64,000 bases of DNA from Fodinicurvata sp. EGI_FJ10296. Its GTDB lineage: Bacteria; Pseudomonadota; Alphaproteobacteria; DSM-16000; Inquilinaceae. The stretch is taken from positions 317,501-381,500 of the forward strand of contig NZ_JBFCVL010000001.1 in assembly GCF_040712075.1 (NCBI RefSeq). The letters run 5' to 3'. Made by a program: the position numbers and the translations under genes. The notes beneath the pieces were generated by a model, which saw nothing but the letters and a program-made list of their open reading frames with translations, searched no databases and was not told the DNA's origin. This document shows, piece after piece, positions 8,128-16,753 of this stretch (position 1 is its first letter; each line of letters opens with the position of its first letter).

Positions 8128-9323
8128 TGCGCTTGCGACAGTTCTGCCGGCGCGCCTTCCGGCACCGAAACGTCGGGGGAAGAGGCTTCGGGCGCGGTCT
8201 TGTCAATCACGCGCCGCCGCTGGCGAACGCTGTCGGATTTCAGCTGCCCGCAGGCCGCCATGATGTCCTGACCGCGCGTGGCCCGGACCGGACTTGAATA
8301 TCCGGCATTCATCAGGATTTCCGCGAATACGCGAATCCGGTCCTGTGTCGAGCATTCATAAGGCGCGCCCGGCCACGGATTGAACGGGATCAGATTGACC
8401 TTGGCCGGCAGTCCGTCCAGGCGTCGAACCAGCTCCCGTGCGTCGGCCGCGGAGTCGTTCACACCCTTCAGCATGACGTATTCGAATGTGATGCGGCGCG
8501 CGTTGCTCGTGCCGGGATAGGAACGGCAAGCGTCCAGCAGTTCCGCGATCGGATATTTCCGATTGAGCGGCACCAGTTCGTCGCGGAGGTCGTCGCGGGC
8601 CGCATGCAGCGAGACGGCCAGATTGACGTCCAGTTCCTCGCCGCATTTCCGCATCATCGGAACCACGCCCGATGTCGACAGAGTGATCCGGCGTTTCGAC
8701 ATGGCGAATCCGTCGCCATCCATCAGGATCGACAGCGCCTTTGCCACGTTGTCATAGTTATACAGGGGCTCGCCCATGCCCATCATGACGATATTGGTGA
8801 AGCGCCTGTCTTCGTGCGGGATGCCCCATTCGTTCAACGCGTCGCGCGCCAGCATGGCCTGTCCGACGATTTCGGCCGGCTCCAGATTGCGCACGAGACG
8901 TTGTGTGCCCGTATGACAGAACCGGCAATTCAGCGTACAGCCGACCTGGGATGAAACGCAAAGCGCACCGCGATCGTCTTCGGGGATATGAACGGCCTCG
9001 ACTTCCTGTCCGTCGGCAAGCCGCAGAAGCCATTTACGCGTTCCGTCAAAGCTTTCCAGCGCGCGCGCCACGGTCGGACGTTCGATGACGAATCGCTCCG
9101 CCATACGGGTGCGCAACGGCTTTGCAAGGTTGGTCATCGCTTCGAAATCGGTAACGCCGCGATAGTAGATCCAGTGCCAGAGCTGCTTCGCCCGGAACGC
9201 ACTCTCGCCCATTTCGAGAACGGCATCATGGATCTCGGCTTTCGACAGGCCGACCAGATTCCGGCGGCCGTCCGACCGGGGCGGCAATGGCGCAAACATG
9301 CTGCTGTGCGATTCGAGTCCCAT
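8124..9323 (-). CDS. rlmN: Dual-specificity 23S rRNA/tRNA adenine C2-methyltransferase RlmN
   Basis: RlmN is a radical-SAM enzyme that methylates C2 of A2503 in 23S rRNA and of A37 in some tRNAs. The 399-residue protein shows the radical-SAM cluster motif CTLNCRFC (Cys-x3-Cys-x2-Cys), the [12 protein letters not shown] segment that follows in this family, STSGVVP, and the C-terminal MAACGQL with the cysteine that forms the protein-RNA intermediate. The ATG at 9323 has GAGGAA upstream; a TTG six codons earlier has no ribosome site. It is followed by two overlapping or adjacent small membrane-protein genes and preceded by an IalB-like gene on the same strand. Confidence 0.97.
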   Translation of the reverse strand: MGLESHSSMFAPLPPRSDGRRNLVGLSKAEIHDAVLEMGESAFRAKQLWHWIYYRGVTDFEAMTNLAKPLRTRMAERFVIERPTVARALESFDGTRKWLLRLADGQEVEAVHIPEDDRGALCVSSQVGCTLNCRFCHTGTQRLVRNLEPAEIVGQAMLARDALNEWGIPHEDRRFTNIVMMGMGEPLYNYDNVAKALSILMDGDGFAMSKRRITLSTSGVVPMMRKCGEELDVNLAVSLHAARDDLRDELVPLNRKYPIAELLDACRSYPGTSNARRITFEYVMLKGVNDSAADARELVRRLDGLPAKVNLIPFNPWPGAPYECSTQDRIRVFAEILMNAGYSSPVRATRGQDIMAACGQLKSDSVRQRRRVIDKTAPEASSPDVSVPEGAPAELSQAQ

Positions 9324-9458
9324 GACAGGGCTGTTCCTCAAAAGGAGTCGTTCAAAAAATGACGCAAGCGCGCCAGGACGGTTGGTCCCGGCACGCTACT
9401 GGGCATCTCATGAGCCCCTGGCGTAGATCGGCCGGCCCATCCGGCCCGCCGACCGAAT

Positions 9459-10001
9459 TCAGGTCGGGGCGCAGGCGCGGTCGATTTCTTCCAGCGCCGC
9501 CGTGAACCCCAGCAAACTGTAGGTGTCAGTCGTCAGTGTCCCGCGCGAGGACCGTCCCCGGACCACCATATTGAGACCGGCACGCATGGCGTCAACCAGA
9601 CGCGTGTCGGTTTCCGCATCATAGGCCCAGGCCGTGTCCTGGTGCGTGAACAGCGTGAAAGTCTCGTCGCCGACCGAAACGGTGACTTCGCTGTCGGACT
9701 GATATGTATAGCCCGTTATGAAGCTTATCTCGTTCCGGGAGTCCTGATAGGGGCGGTGGGTCACCAGCACATACACGTCACCGCGCTGGCTGTAATCGCC
9801 TTCTTCGTCGGTCGGTTGACTGGCGATGTAGCAGACGCGGTTGCCGTTCTCCGTCGTCTGAAACGCATGCCAATCGCGATGCGTGTTGATGTAGCTGACG
9901 TCCTGGGCCTGTGCCGTCGACGTACCGACGACCGGCATGAGCCCGGGGGACACAGCGAAAACCGCGAAGACAACCATCGAGAGCGCGAAGCCGAACCGCA
10001 T
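9459..10001 (-). CDS. Invasion-associated locus B (IalB) family secreted protein
   Basis: A 180-residue periplasmic protein with a signal peptide (cleavage near AQAQDVS). The mature part resembles IalB-family proteins: WHAFQTTENGNRVCYIASQP close to the N-terminus, then VYVLVTHRP, and VVRGRSSRGTLTTDTYSLLGFTAAL near the end, which matches the family's ...G....DtYSL.Gf..A. ending. Two cysteines (about 57 and 177) could form a disulfide. IalB was described in Bartonella, but most alphaproteobacterial members are of unknown function. It lies 135 nt upstream of rlmN on the same strand. Confidence 0.85.
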   Translation of the reverse strand: MRFGFALSMVVFAVFAVSPGLMPVVGTSTAQAQDVSYINTHRDWHAFQTTENGNRVCYIASQPTDEEGDYSQRGDVYVLVTHRPYQDSRNEISFITGYTYQSDSEVTVSVGDETFTLFTHQDTAWAYDAETDTRLVDAMRAGLNMVVRGRSSRGTLTTDTYSLLGFTAALEEIDRACAPT

Positions 10002-10332
10002 TGCGTAAGCCGTCCTTGATATTCCTGGTTGGGAGGCAATCCTGATCGTGATCCGATTTCCATTGCCCGTCGGGGAGCGCCGGAACCGATTCTCTGGCCG
10101 ACACTATAGGGTTTTCATGCCGCAACGCCAGAAGAAAGGCCCCGGCACCATACCAGCCGGGGTGACGGGAATTCAGGTAATTTGATGACATTTTCCGTTC
10201 CGGCGTCGCCCAACGATGGCAATCCGCGCATTTCGGGATGCGATGCACCGGGGCGAAGCTTGTCGCGTGCCGCTATTTGCTTTTCAATGACCGGCCGGGC
10301 TCAACGTCCGGGCACAACGATTGGCCAAGGTA
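10002..10332. other. Divergent intergenic region between ialB-like and sigma factor genes
   Basis: About 330 bp that must hold promoters for both directions. I looked for the RpoE-type TGATCC...TAAGA promoter of Rhodobacter in front of the sigma gene and did not find a convincing copy. No gene is supported here. Confidence 0.4.
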
Positions 10333-10929
10333 ATGACGGCGTCTGACGGATTCGACACCCCTGAAGCAACCGACACTGCGGGGCGCGGCGCAAAGCCGCT
10401 CGACCGTCTGATAGAAGCCGTGGGCGCATGTCAGGATCGTCAGGCGTTTCAGGCGCTGTTCGCGCATTTCGCCCCCCGCATCAAATCCTATCTCATGCAG
10501 TCCGGCAGCGATGCCGGCCAGGCCGAAGAGGTGGCGCAGGAAGTGATGATCACGGTCTGGCGGCGGGCGGCCCTGTTCGACCGGCGCCTTGCATCGGCGT
10601 CGACATGGATCTTCACCATCGCCCGCAACAAGCGGATCGACAGCATTCGGCGCCAGCGGCGTCCGCAGATTGATTTTGAAGATCCGGCATTCGTTCCTGA
10701 TCCGGTGGCGCCTGCCGACCGTATATTCGAGGAAGGTGAGGACGCCGAACGCGTTCGTGCCGCGATTGAAACCCTCCCGGAGGAGCAGCGGGCTCTCCTC
10801 CGCATGGCATTCTTCGAGGACAAACCGCACAGCGAAATCGCATCGCTGTGTTCTTTGCCTCTTGGAACGGTGAAATCGCGGATCAGATTAGCGATGACAC
10901 GGCTTCGCAAGCAGTTGAAGGACGAGTAG
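10333..10929 (+). CDS. ECF sigma factor of the RpoE/ChrR (singlet oxygen) type
   Basis: A sigma-70 family ECF sigma factor of 198 residues. Region 2 is visible as AEEVAQEVMITVWRR and WIFTIARNKRIDSIRR; region 4 as LPEEQRALLRMAFFEDKPHSEIASLCSLPLGTVKSRIRLAMTRLRK. The HSEIAxxxxLPLGTVKSRIRLA form is typical of the ECF11-like group, partners of ChrR anti-sigma factors. The next gene, 6 nt downstream, encodes a ChrR-like protein, confirming the pair. In Rhodobacter such a system responds to singlet oxygen made by light. ATG at 10333 has AAGG before it at close spacing; TTG at 10321 is an alternative. Confidence 0.92.
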   Translation: MTASDGFDTPEATDTAGRGAKPLDRLIEAVGACQDRQAFQALFAHFAPRIKSYLMQSGSDAGQAEEVAQEVMITVWRRAALFDRRLASASTWIFTIARNKRIDSIRRQRRPQIDFEDPAFVPDPVAPADRIFEEGEDAERVRAAIETLPEEQRALLRMAFFEDKPHSEIASLCSLPLGTVKSRIRLAMTRLRKQLKDE

Positions 10930-10935
10930 AGAACG

Positions 10936-11727
10936 ATGGCGGATCGGGACACCAGACAGGGGACTGCTCCGAAGGGGATCACTCCAGAGGGGATCGGCAG
11001 ATCGCCGTGTGACAAAGCAGCCGGTCCATCCCATCATATTCAGGACGAGATACTAATGGATTATGCCGCCGGAACCTCGTCGGAACCGGAAGCCGTTTTT
11101 GTTGCTGCGCATCTCGCGCTCTGCCCGCAGTGCCGTCGCAGGATCGAGGAACTGGAGGAAATCGGCGGCGCATTTCTTGAATCGGTCGGGCCGGCAGAGT
11201 GCGGCGAAGATGCCTTCGACGCCTTGATGGCCCGGATCGACGCCGGCGATGAAAGTTCGGATGAGCAGAGCGAAGGGGCACCGATCACTGCCCGGGCTGG
11301 CCCGGTTCTGCCGGGGAATCTCGATGACGCAACCGCCCGGATCATTCCCCGGCCACTGCGCGACTATCTGGACCAACCGATTTCAGCGCTGCCCTGGAAG
11401 TCGGTCATGCGCGGCCTGGACGAGGTATCGGTGCCGATCGGAGAAGGCGACTCAAAACGCAAGGCCCGCCTGCTGAGGATCAGGGCCGGCACGCAAATGC
11501 CGAAGCACACCCATGCGGGATCGGAAATGACGATCGTTCTTTCGGGGTCGTTCTCCGACGAACGCGGCGCTTTCGGACGGGGTGACGTCGCCATTCACGA
11601 CGACGACGTCGATCATCAGCCTGTGGCCGGTGACGAGGAAGATTGCCTGTGCTTCGTCGTAACCGATGCGCCGCTGAAGCTGACCGGCCGGTTCACGCGA
11701 TTCCTGAACCCGTTCGTCAAGTTCTGA
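10936..11727 (+). CDS. chrR: ChrR-like zinc cupin anti-sigma factor
   Basis: A 263-residue cytoplasmic anti-sigma factor partner of the preceding ECF sigma factor. Around residue 55-63 lies the zinc-binding anti-sigma motif HLALCPQC (His-x3-Cys-x2-Cys). The C-terminal half is a cupin with MPKHTHAGSEMTIVLSGSF and a later DVDHQP, giving the two His, one Glu and one His that bind zinc in Rhodobacter ChrR. In that system zinc binding holds the sigma factor until singlet oxygen triggers release (known for the family). All expected ligands are present, so regulated inhibition is likely intact. The N-terminus carries about 30 extra polar residues before the conserved HHIQDEILMDYAAG start of the domain. 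Confidence 0.93.
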   Translation: MADRDTRQGTAPKGITPEGIGRSPCDKAAGPSHHIQDEILMDYAAGTSSEPEAVFVAAHLALCPQCRRRIEELEEIGGAFLESVGPAECGEDAFDALMARIDAGDESSDEQSEGAPITARAGPVLPGNLDDATARIIPRPLRDYLDQPISALPWKSVMRGLDEVSVPIGEGDSKRKARLLRIRAGTQMPKHTHAGSEMTIVLSGSFSDERGAFGRGDVAIHDDDVDHQPVAGDEEDCLCFVVTDAPLKLTGRFTRFLNPFVKF

Positions 11728-11742
11728 CGGCAAAGGCCCGAA

Positions 11743-12270
11743 CTATCGCTTGCGGGTGATCTGGCCACCGTGAACATGCGGCGGCAGATCCTCGGTCGGG
11801 CCGCCTGCGCGTTCGGGCCGCGGCGCATGACGGCCGAGCGTGATCAGGCGGTCGTACATCACCAGGGCGCCAGCAAGGGACAGATTGATCGAGAACCGCG
11901 TCGGAATGCGGACGATGTGATCGGCGCGGGCAATCAGGGGTTCCGACAGACCGCCCCGCTCGGACCCCAGCAGATAGGCCGCCCGGCGCGGATGGCGAAA
12001 GCTGGGCAGGTCCACCGCATCGTCATGCAGTTCGATGGCCACGACCTCGCAGCCCTGCGGCAGGGTCATGGTTTCCACATCCGCAAAAGCATAAAGCGGC
12101 ATGTTCCGGCTGGCCTCGGACGTATCGGCCTGCCGAAAGGCCGAAGCATCGACCTGTCGGTCCACGGTAAAGGCGAAACTGGCGTCGAAGGCATGCGCCG
12201 TCCTCAGCAGCGCACCGACATTCGCCGCCTTGCTGATTCGTTCCACCCCGATTCCGAAATAGCCTCGCAT
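11743..12270 (-). CDS. SpoU/TrmH family RNA 2'-O-methyltransferase
   Basis: A 175-residue SPOUT-class methyltransferase that uses SAM to methylate a ribose 2'-OH in tRNA or rRNA; the exact substrate is unclear. Motif 1 appears as RISKAANVGALLRTAHAF, motif 2 as LLGSERGGLS, and motif 3 as RIPTRFSINLSLAGALVMYD, which carries the family's conserved Asn-Leu-Ser (normally SLNVSxA). It is short, with only the catalytic knot and no RNA-binding extension, like TrmL or the small SpoU proteins. ATG at 12270 has GGAG 4-9 nt upstream. It converges with the chrR-like gene (15 nt between stops). Confidence 0.88.
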   Translation of the reverse strand: MRGYFGIGVERISKAANVGALLRTAHAFDASFAFTVDRQVDASAFRQADTSEASRNMPLYAFADVETMTLPQGCEVVAIELHDDAVDLPSFRHPRRAAYLLGSERGGLSEPLIARADHIVRIPTRFSINLSLAGALVMYDRLITLGRHAPRPERAGGPTEDLPPHVHGGQITRKR

Positions 12271-12474
12271 GCTTCTCCGTTCTCCCGTCGATCGATCTTG
12301 TCGGACGCCCGTCCGCACCGGAAAGGCCCCGTCTGAAGAAAGTGAAACGCGGCATAGCAGAACCGCGCGCCATCGGCCACTGCTTCGGCCTCTGGTCATA
12401 CGCCGTCGGGTCCTTTATGTCTCGTATCCGCGTTTCCTGGCCATCCGGAACGACGCTGTCACCTGGAGTATCCG

Positions 12475-13539
12475 ATGCCGACCGACCCTTCTTCTTCTCC
12501 GGATTCCCGACCCGTCGCCCCCCTTCTCGTTGACGTGCTGCGCGGGCCGTTCGCCGAAAGCGGCCATCGCGGCCACGCCGTGGTCATCGACGCCGATGGC
12601 GGCCTGCTGGCCCATTGGGGCGAGCCCGACCTGTCGGTGATGCCGCGATCGGCCATCAAGTCGCTGCAGGCGCTCGCCCTGGTCGAGAGCGGCGCCGTCG
12701 AGGCTTTCGGCCTTTCGGCGGCCGATATCGCCCTGGCCTGTGCCTCCCATGGCGGCGAAGACAAGCATGCCCGCCGCGCAATCGATTGGCTCGGCCGCAT
12801 CGGGCTGACCGTCGCCGATCTGGAATGCGGCGCCCAGCCGCCCATGCACCGGGACAGCGCCGACGCGCTGGTGGCCGCAGGCACGTCACCGACAGCGGCC
12901 CACAACAATTGTTCGGGCAAGCATGTCGGCTTTCTGACCACGGCGGTCCATCTCGGCATCGACCATCGCGGCTATACCCGCCACGATCATCCCATTCAGG
13001 CCCTGGTCCGCCGGCACATGCAGGCCATGACCGACATCGATCCCGACGGCCGACCCTGGGGCATCGACGGGTGTTCGATCCCCGCCCATGCGCTGCCTCT
13101 GCGAAATATCGCCCTGGCCCTCGCCCGCCTCGACGCACACGGGGCCGACGACACGACCGCACACGGCCGGGCCTGCCGCCGGATCGTCGAAGCGTGGGGC
13201 GCTCATCCCGACCTCGTCGCCGGAACCGGCCGCTTCGACACCCGCCTCATGACGGCCGCGCAAGGACGGGCATTGACCAAGGCCGGGGCGGAGGGGGTTT
13301 CCTGCGCGATCGTGCCCGGACGCCGCATCGCCGTCGCTGTCAAGATCGAAGACGGGGCCGAGCGCGCCGCCTCGGTCGTCATGGCCGCGATCCTGTCCGC
13401 TTTGGGCGCCGTCGACCGAAACGACCCCGAAATCCGGTCACTTGCCGCGCCGACGCTGAGCAACTGGAACGGCATTAGCGTGGGTGGCCTGACGCCGACC
13501 GCGGAATTCGCGGAGTCGCTGAAGGCCGCTTTTTCCTGA
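12475..13539 (+). CDS. Asparaginase (Rhizobium AnsA/ReAII type)
   Basis: A 354-residue member of the asparaginase II family (PF06089 type), which hydrolyses asparagine to aspartate and ammonia and differs from E. coli-type asparaginases. Visible family segments are RSAIKSLQALALVESGA near residues 58-74 with the SxxK that serves catalysis in the Rhizobium etli enzyme, CASHGGEDKHARRAIDWL near 88-105, HNNCSGKHVGFL near 142-153 and the GCSIPAHALPLRNIA segment. Length is normal for the family. The ATG at 12475 is preceded by GGAG. It is the first of two plus-strand genes facing the pcl-pyp operon. Confidence 0.9.
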   Translation: MPTDPSSSPDSRPVAPLLVDVLRGPFAESGHRGHAVVIDADGGLLAHWGEPDLSVMPRSAIKSLQALALVESGAVEAFGLSAADIALACASHGGEDKHARRAIDWLGRIGLTVADLECGAQPPMHRDSADALVAAGTSPTAAHNNCSGKHVGFLTTAVHLGIDHRGYTRHDHPIQALVRRHMQAMTDIDPDGRPWGIDGCSIPAHALPLRNIALALARLDAHGADDTTAHGRACRRIVEAWGAHPDLVAGTGRFDTRLMTAAQGRALTKAGAEGVSCAIVPGRRIAVAVKIEDGAERAASVVMAAILSALGAVDRNDPEIRSLAAPTLSNWNGISVGGLTPTAEFAESLKAAFS

Positions 13540-13581
13540 GGACGCCATGACGGGAGCCGCGCAGACCAGGAGCAGCGCACG

Positions 13582-14904
13582 ATGACACCATCGGACAGCA
13601 AACCGCACGGAGTTGGCGGATCGGATGCCGATACGCGAACCGGTACGGGCGACGACCGCATCCGGCAGCAATACGAATCGCTGCCGTATCCCGAGCGACG
13701 GCCCGCCGACGAAGACAAACGGCTGGTGACCGGTTCGCCCAGTCATCTGCATGAAGTCGATCACCACCTCTTCGGCGGCCAGCTCGCCCGGAGGCGCGAA
13801 ACCTTTCGCGTGCTGGTCGCCGGCGGCGGCACGGGCGATGCGTTGATCATGCTGGCGCAACAGTGCGCCGATGCCGGTATCGACGCCCGATTCACCTATG
13901 TCGACCCCTCGTCGGCGGCCGGGGAAGTCGCGCGCAAGCGCGCCGCCCGCCGAGGCCTGGACGACCGGATATCGTTTCTCCAGGGCGGCCTGCCCGACCT
14001 GCCGCTGCCCGACGACGCGCAGTTCGACTACATCGACTGCTGCGGTGTGCTTCATCACCTGAGCGATCCGACAGCCTGCCTTGGCGCGCTGCGCGACCGG
14101 CTCGCCCCCGGCGGCGGCATGGGCATCATGGTCTACGGCACATACGGTCGCACCGGCGTCTACACCCTGCAATCCGCCCTTGACCGCATGGGCATCCGCG
14201 ATCTGACGCCAGCCGACGCGGTCAAGGCGGCACGCCGGGTGCTGAACGCCCTGCCGCCCTCGAACTGGCTGAAGCTCAATCCGTTCGTCGGCGACCACAA
14301 GATCTCCGATGCCGGGTTGTACGACCTGCTGCTGCACAGCCGCGACCGGTCCTATACCGTTCCGGCGTTTCTCGACCTCATCAGCGGCGCAGGTCTGGAG
14401 CCGGTCACGATGATGCTCCCCGCGGCCTATGATCCGGCGGCACTGCTGCCGGATGCCGGGCTGAAACAGCGATGGCAGGATCTGCCGCTGCGCGAGCAGG
14501 CGGCACTGGCCGAAGAGATCGCTGGCGGCCTGAAAGTCCATATCGCCTATCTCGCCCGCGCAGGCGAGACCCAGGGCCGACAGGCTCGACCCACCGGTGA
14601 CATGGTGCCGGTTCTGAAGGACAATGACGGCAAGGAGATCGCCAAGGCAACCCGGCCGGGAACGCCTCTCGGCATCACGATTGCGGGGCTGCGGCTGTCG
14701 GTGTCCATTCCGGCGCTCGGACCCGCCATCCTGTCGCGCATCGACGGCATGCGGACCATCGACGCCCTGTTCGACGACATCGCGGCGTCACGGGGCGGCC
14801 GGCTCGACCGGGACACGTTCGACCGCGATATGGCCGCCGTCGTGGACGGTTTCGCCGGCATCGGGCGGCTGCATCTGCGCGCAGCCGGGACAGACGCCGG
14901 ATAG
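13582..14904 (+). CDS. SAM-dependent methyltransferase with C-terminal extension
   Basis: A 440-residue protein whose central part is a class I methyltransferase: motif I is FRVLVAGGGTGDALIMLAQ (about residues 74-92), followed by TYVDPSSAAGEVAR and FDYIDCCGVLHHLSDP, the latter typical of methyltransferase motif IV-post-IV. The start YESLPYPERRPAD resembles proteins annotated as putative class I methyltransferases acting on small molecules or lipids. The last 130 residues form a separate domain of unknown role with a PqqD/winged-helix-like pattern (RIDGMRTIDALFDDI). The substrate cannot be read from the sequence. The gene ends 9 nt from the stop of pcl in the opposite direction. AGGAG lies 8 nt before the ATG. 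Confidence 0.75.
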   Translation: MTPSDSKPHGVGGSDADTRTGTGDDRIRQQYESLPYPERRPADEDKRLVTGSPSHLHEVDHHLFGGQLARRRETFRVLVAGGGTGDALIMLAQQCADAGIDARFTYVDPSSAAGEVARKRAARRGLDDRISFLQGGLPDLPLPDDAQFDYIDCCGVLHHLSDPTACLGALRDRLAPGGGMGIMVYGTYGRTGVYTLQSALDRMGIRDLTPADAVKAARRVLNALPPSNWLKLNPFVGDHKISDAGLYDLLLHSRDRSYTVPAFLDLISGAGLEPVTMMLPAAYDPAALLPDAGLKQRWQDLPLREQAALAEEIAGGLKVHIAYLARAGETQGRQARPTGDMVPVLKDNDGKEIAKATRPGTPLGITIAGLRLSVSIPALGPAILSRIDGMRTIDALFDDIAASRGGRLDRDTFDRDMAAVVDGFAGIGRLHLRAAGTDAG

Positions 14905-14913
14905 CACGACTTA

Positions 14914-16116
14914 TCAGGGCGCAGCGTCGACCGGCCAGTCGGCGAGTTTGCCGATCTCGTTCGTGGGCAGGTGGTCGCCGAAAGTCAGGCTGACCGGCCG
15001 CTCGGCGGTCGAAAATGCCTCCCGGACCCATTGGCGTATCGCCGTCGGCACATCGGAATCGGCCTCGCCCCCCTCATCGGCCAGAACGACAAAGGCCTTG
15101 AGGCGCAAGCCGCTGCCGGTATCGGTCGGGCGGACCGCGCAGTCGGCAACAGCGGGATGATCTCTAAGCCGGTCACGAATTTGCGCGGGATAGACGTTGG
15201 TGCCGCCGACCTGAACGGCACCGTCACGGCGGCCGATCGGCAGCAATCGGTCGGCGCCCTGCCATTCGACCCGATCGGGAAGAACGGCCACCCGGCCCGA
15301 CTGGTGACGCAGGCGATCGGCATCCAACCGGGTCCAGTGACCCAGCAGTCGGTAAGGGTCTTCCGGCGCGTCGCGCCACCCGATTCCTCCGGTTTCGGAC
15401 GATCCGTACAGTTCCAGCATGCGGCCCAGCCCCCGCCGCCTGAGCGCATGGATCACGACGGGATCAGCAGGCGCGGTGGAAGTGACGCCCGTGGCCTCGG
15501 CAGGCAGACCGGAAACGGCCGATGCCACATGACCCCACTGCACGGGGACGGCCACGATGAGGTCTCTGGATGCCACACCGCCGGGGACGGCTCCGCGCAT
15601 CACGATGTCCTGTGCAGAGGAGTCAGCGATCAATTCCGCTGACAGGCAGTCCGCGATCAACGCCCCCCAAAGGAACCCATAGATATGATGAAGGGGCGCC
15701 AGACACAGGACGCGGCGCGTCGGCCCGACGAGTTCGGCCAGTCGCTCAGCTTCGACGGTCAGATCGGCCATCGACTGAAAAATCGGTTTCGGGGCACCGG
15801 TCGTACCGCCGGACCGAAAGGTGACGCCTGACAGGCCGGCAACCGCCGAGGCCGCAACGACCTCCGCCCATGCATCCATCGTCAGGCGCCGAAGGAGATA
15901 GTCCTCGCCGCCTGCTTCGTGCAGGCGGAAGAACATGTTGACGGCGGTCGCGGCGGAAACGATTTCCAGCGAGTCGGCCTGGATCAGGTCGCCGTTCAGG
16001 GGCTCGTTGGATTGTAAACGTCGTTCCGTTTCCCGAAACGACGCGCCCCGCCCCCCCGATAACTCGGCAGCCACCACATGCCGGACCACCTGACGATACG
16101 CATCGCGGCTGAGCAT
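14914..16116 (-). CDS. pcl: p-Coumaroyl-CoA ligase for photoactive yellow protein chromophore
   Basis: An adenylate-forming acyl-CoA ligase of 400 residues. Its place 4 nt after pyp strongly indicates that it activates p-coumaric acid to the CoA thioester, which then attaches to Cys69 of photoactive yellow protein. Visible motifs are the ATP-binding FRSGGTTGAPKPIFQS (about residues 101-116), ELYGSSETGGIGWRD, GRRDGAVQVGGTNVYPAQIRDRL (A8 hinge region) and TNEIGKLADWP with the C-terminal catalytic lysine. It is much shorter than plant 4-coumarate ligases (about 540), with a reduced N-terminal part, as I recall for other PYP-linked ligases. G+C is high (42 of 60 bases at 15241-15300), unlike pyp. 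Confidence 0.9.
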   Translation of the reverse strand: MLSRDAYRQVVRHVVAAELSGGRGASFRETERRLQSNEPLNGDLIQADSLEIVSAATAVNMFFRLHEAGGEDYLLRRLTMDAWAEVVAASAVAGLSGVTFRSGGTTGAPKPIFQSMADLTVEAERLAELVGPTRRVLCLAPLHHIYGFLWGALIADCLSAELIADSSAQDIVMRGAVPGGVASRDLIVAVPVQWGHVASAVSGLPAEATGVTSTAPADPVVIHALRRRGLGRMLELYGSSETGGIGWRDAPEDPYRLLGHWTRLDADRLRHQSGRVAVLPDRVEWQGADRLLPIGRRDGAVQVGGTNVYPAQIRDRLRDHPAVADCAVRPTDTGSGLRLKAFVVLADEGGEADSDVPTAIRQWVREAFSTAERPVSLTFGDHLPTNEIGKLADWPVDAAP

Positions 16117-16120
16117 GAAA

Positions 16121-16498
16121 TTATAACCGCTTCACGAAAACCCAATAGCTGTCGCCGACGACGGCTTTCTTCATATGGACCTTAACTTTTGTCGGCTTCA
16201 TCTGGTAATCGAACGTGTACTCGAACATCGTCTCCAGTTTCCCCGAATCGACACCGGTCTTGAATCGACCGTAGAACTCTTTGCTATTCGTGCACGGCGC
16301 CACATCCGTGAAGAAGTTCTTCCCAAGAACTTCTTCAGGTTTGCGACCGGTTATCTCACCTTCAGCTTTGTTATAATTCAGAATTTTACCGGTTTTATCC
16401 AGTTGAATAGCGCCGAAAGCCAATTTATCAAGATCGCGGTCGCCCATCTTTGCAAGTGTGTTCTCGATATTGTCGGCACCGAATTTAACGACATCCAT
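16121..16498 (-). CDS. pyp: Photoactive yellow protein
   Basis: A 125-residue blue-light photoreceptor with a PAS fold, the same length as the Halorhodospira halophila protein. All key residues fall at the standard positions: Tyr42 and Glu46 (hydrogen bonds to the chromophore), Thr50, Arg52, chromophore-binding Cys69 in DVAPCT, and Met100. The C-terminus [14 protein letters not shown] and the segment [11 protein letters not shown] are nearly identical to that protein. The ATG at 16498 gives exactly 125 residues and has GGGAAAAGAAGAG before it; a TTG at 16561 would add 21 residues without a ribosome site. The gene is far less GC-rich than neighbours (30/60 and 25/60 in two lines counted), suggesting horizontal acquisition. 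Confidence 0.98.
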   Translation of the reverse strand: MDVVKFGADNIENTLAKMGDRDLDKLAFGAIQLDKTGKILNYNKAEGEITGRKPEEVLGKNFFTDVAPCTNSKEFYGRFKTGVDSGKLETMFEYTFDYQMKPTKVKVHMKKAVVGDSYWVFVKRL

Positions 16499-16586
16499 CT
16501 CTTCTTTTCCCGTTCTGATTTTGCCATTCCAGAACAAAATTGTATGCTCTATTTCTTTCAAGAACGTTAATTTTTCATCGTTTCAC

Positions 16587-16598
16587 TACTTCGAAGTA
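16587..16598. promoter_or_regulatory. 12-bp palindrome upstream of pyp
   Basis: The sequence TACTTCGAAGTA is a perfect palindrome 89 bp before the pyp start codon, in an AT-richer promoter region. It could be an operator for a dimeric regulator; no such regulator is known to me for this site. Confidence 0.3.
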
Positions 16599-16753
16599 CC
16601 GCAATGGACCGTTGCATTTCGGCAGGGATGCTCTCGGCCAATCGAGATAGCGCCCATTCCTGAAAGGACAAGGGGCGGCGCGCAGCCGAACACGGCTCTC
16701 GCGCCGGATTCCCCGCAATAGCCGACGTCCTCCGGCACGGCCATCGCTGGCGC

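Noticed and set aside
10180-10332. RpoE/ChrR-type promoter (TGATCC...TAAGA) before the sigma gene
   Set aside because: Neither hexamer was found at a suitable spacing in the region.
16121-16561. Longer photoactive yellow protein starting at TTG 16561
   Set aside because: The extra 21 residues have no ribosome site; the ATG start gives exactly the 125-residue length and numbering of known PYP.
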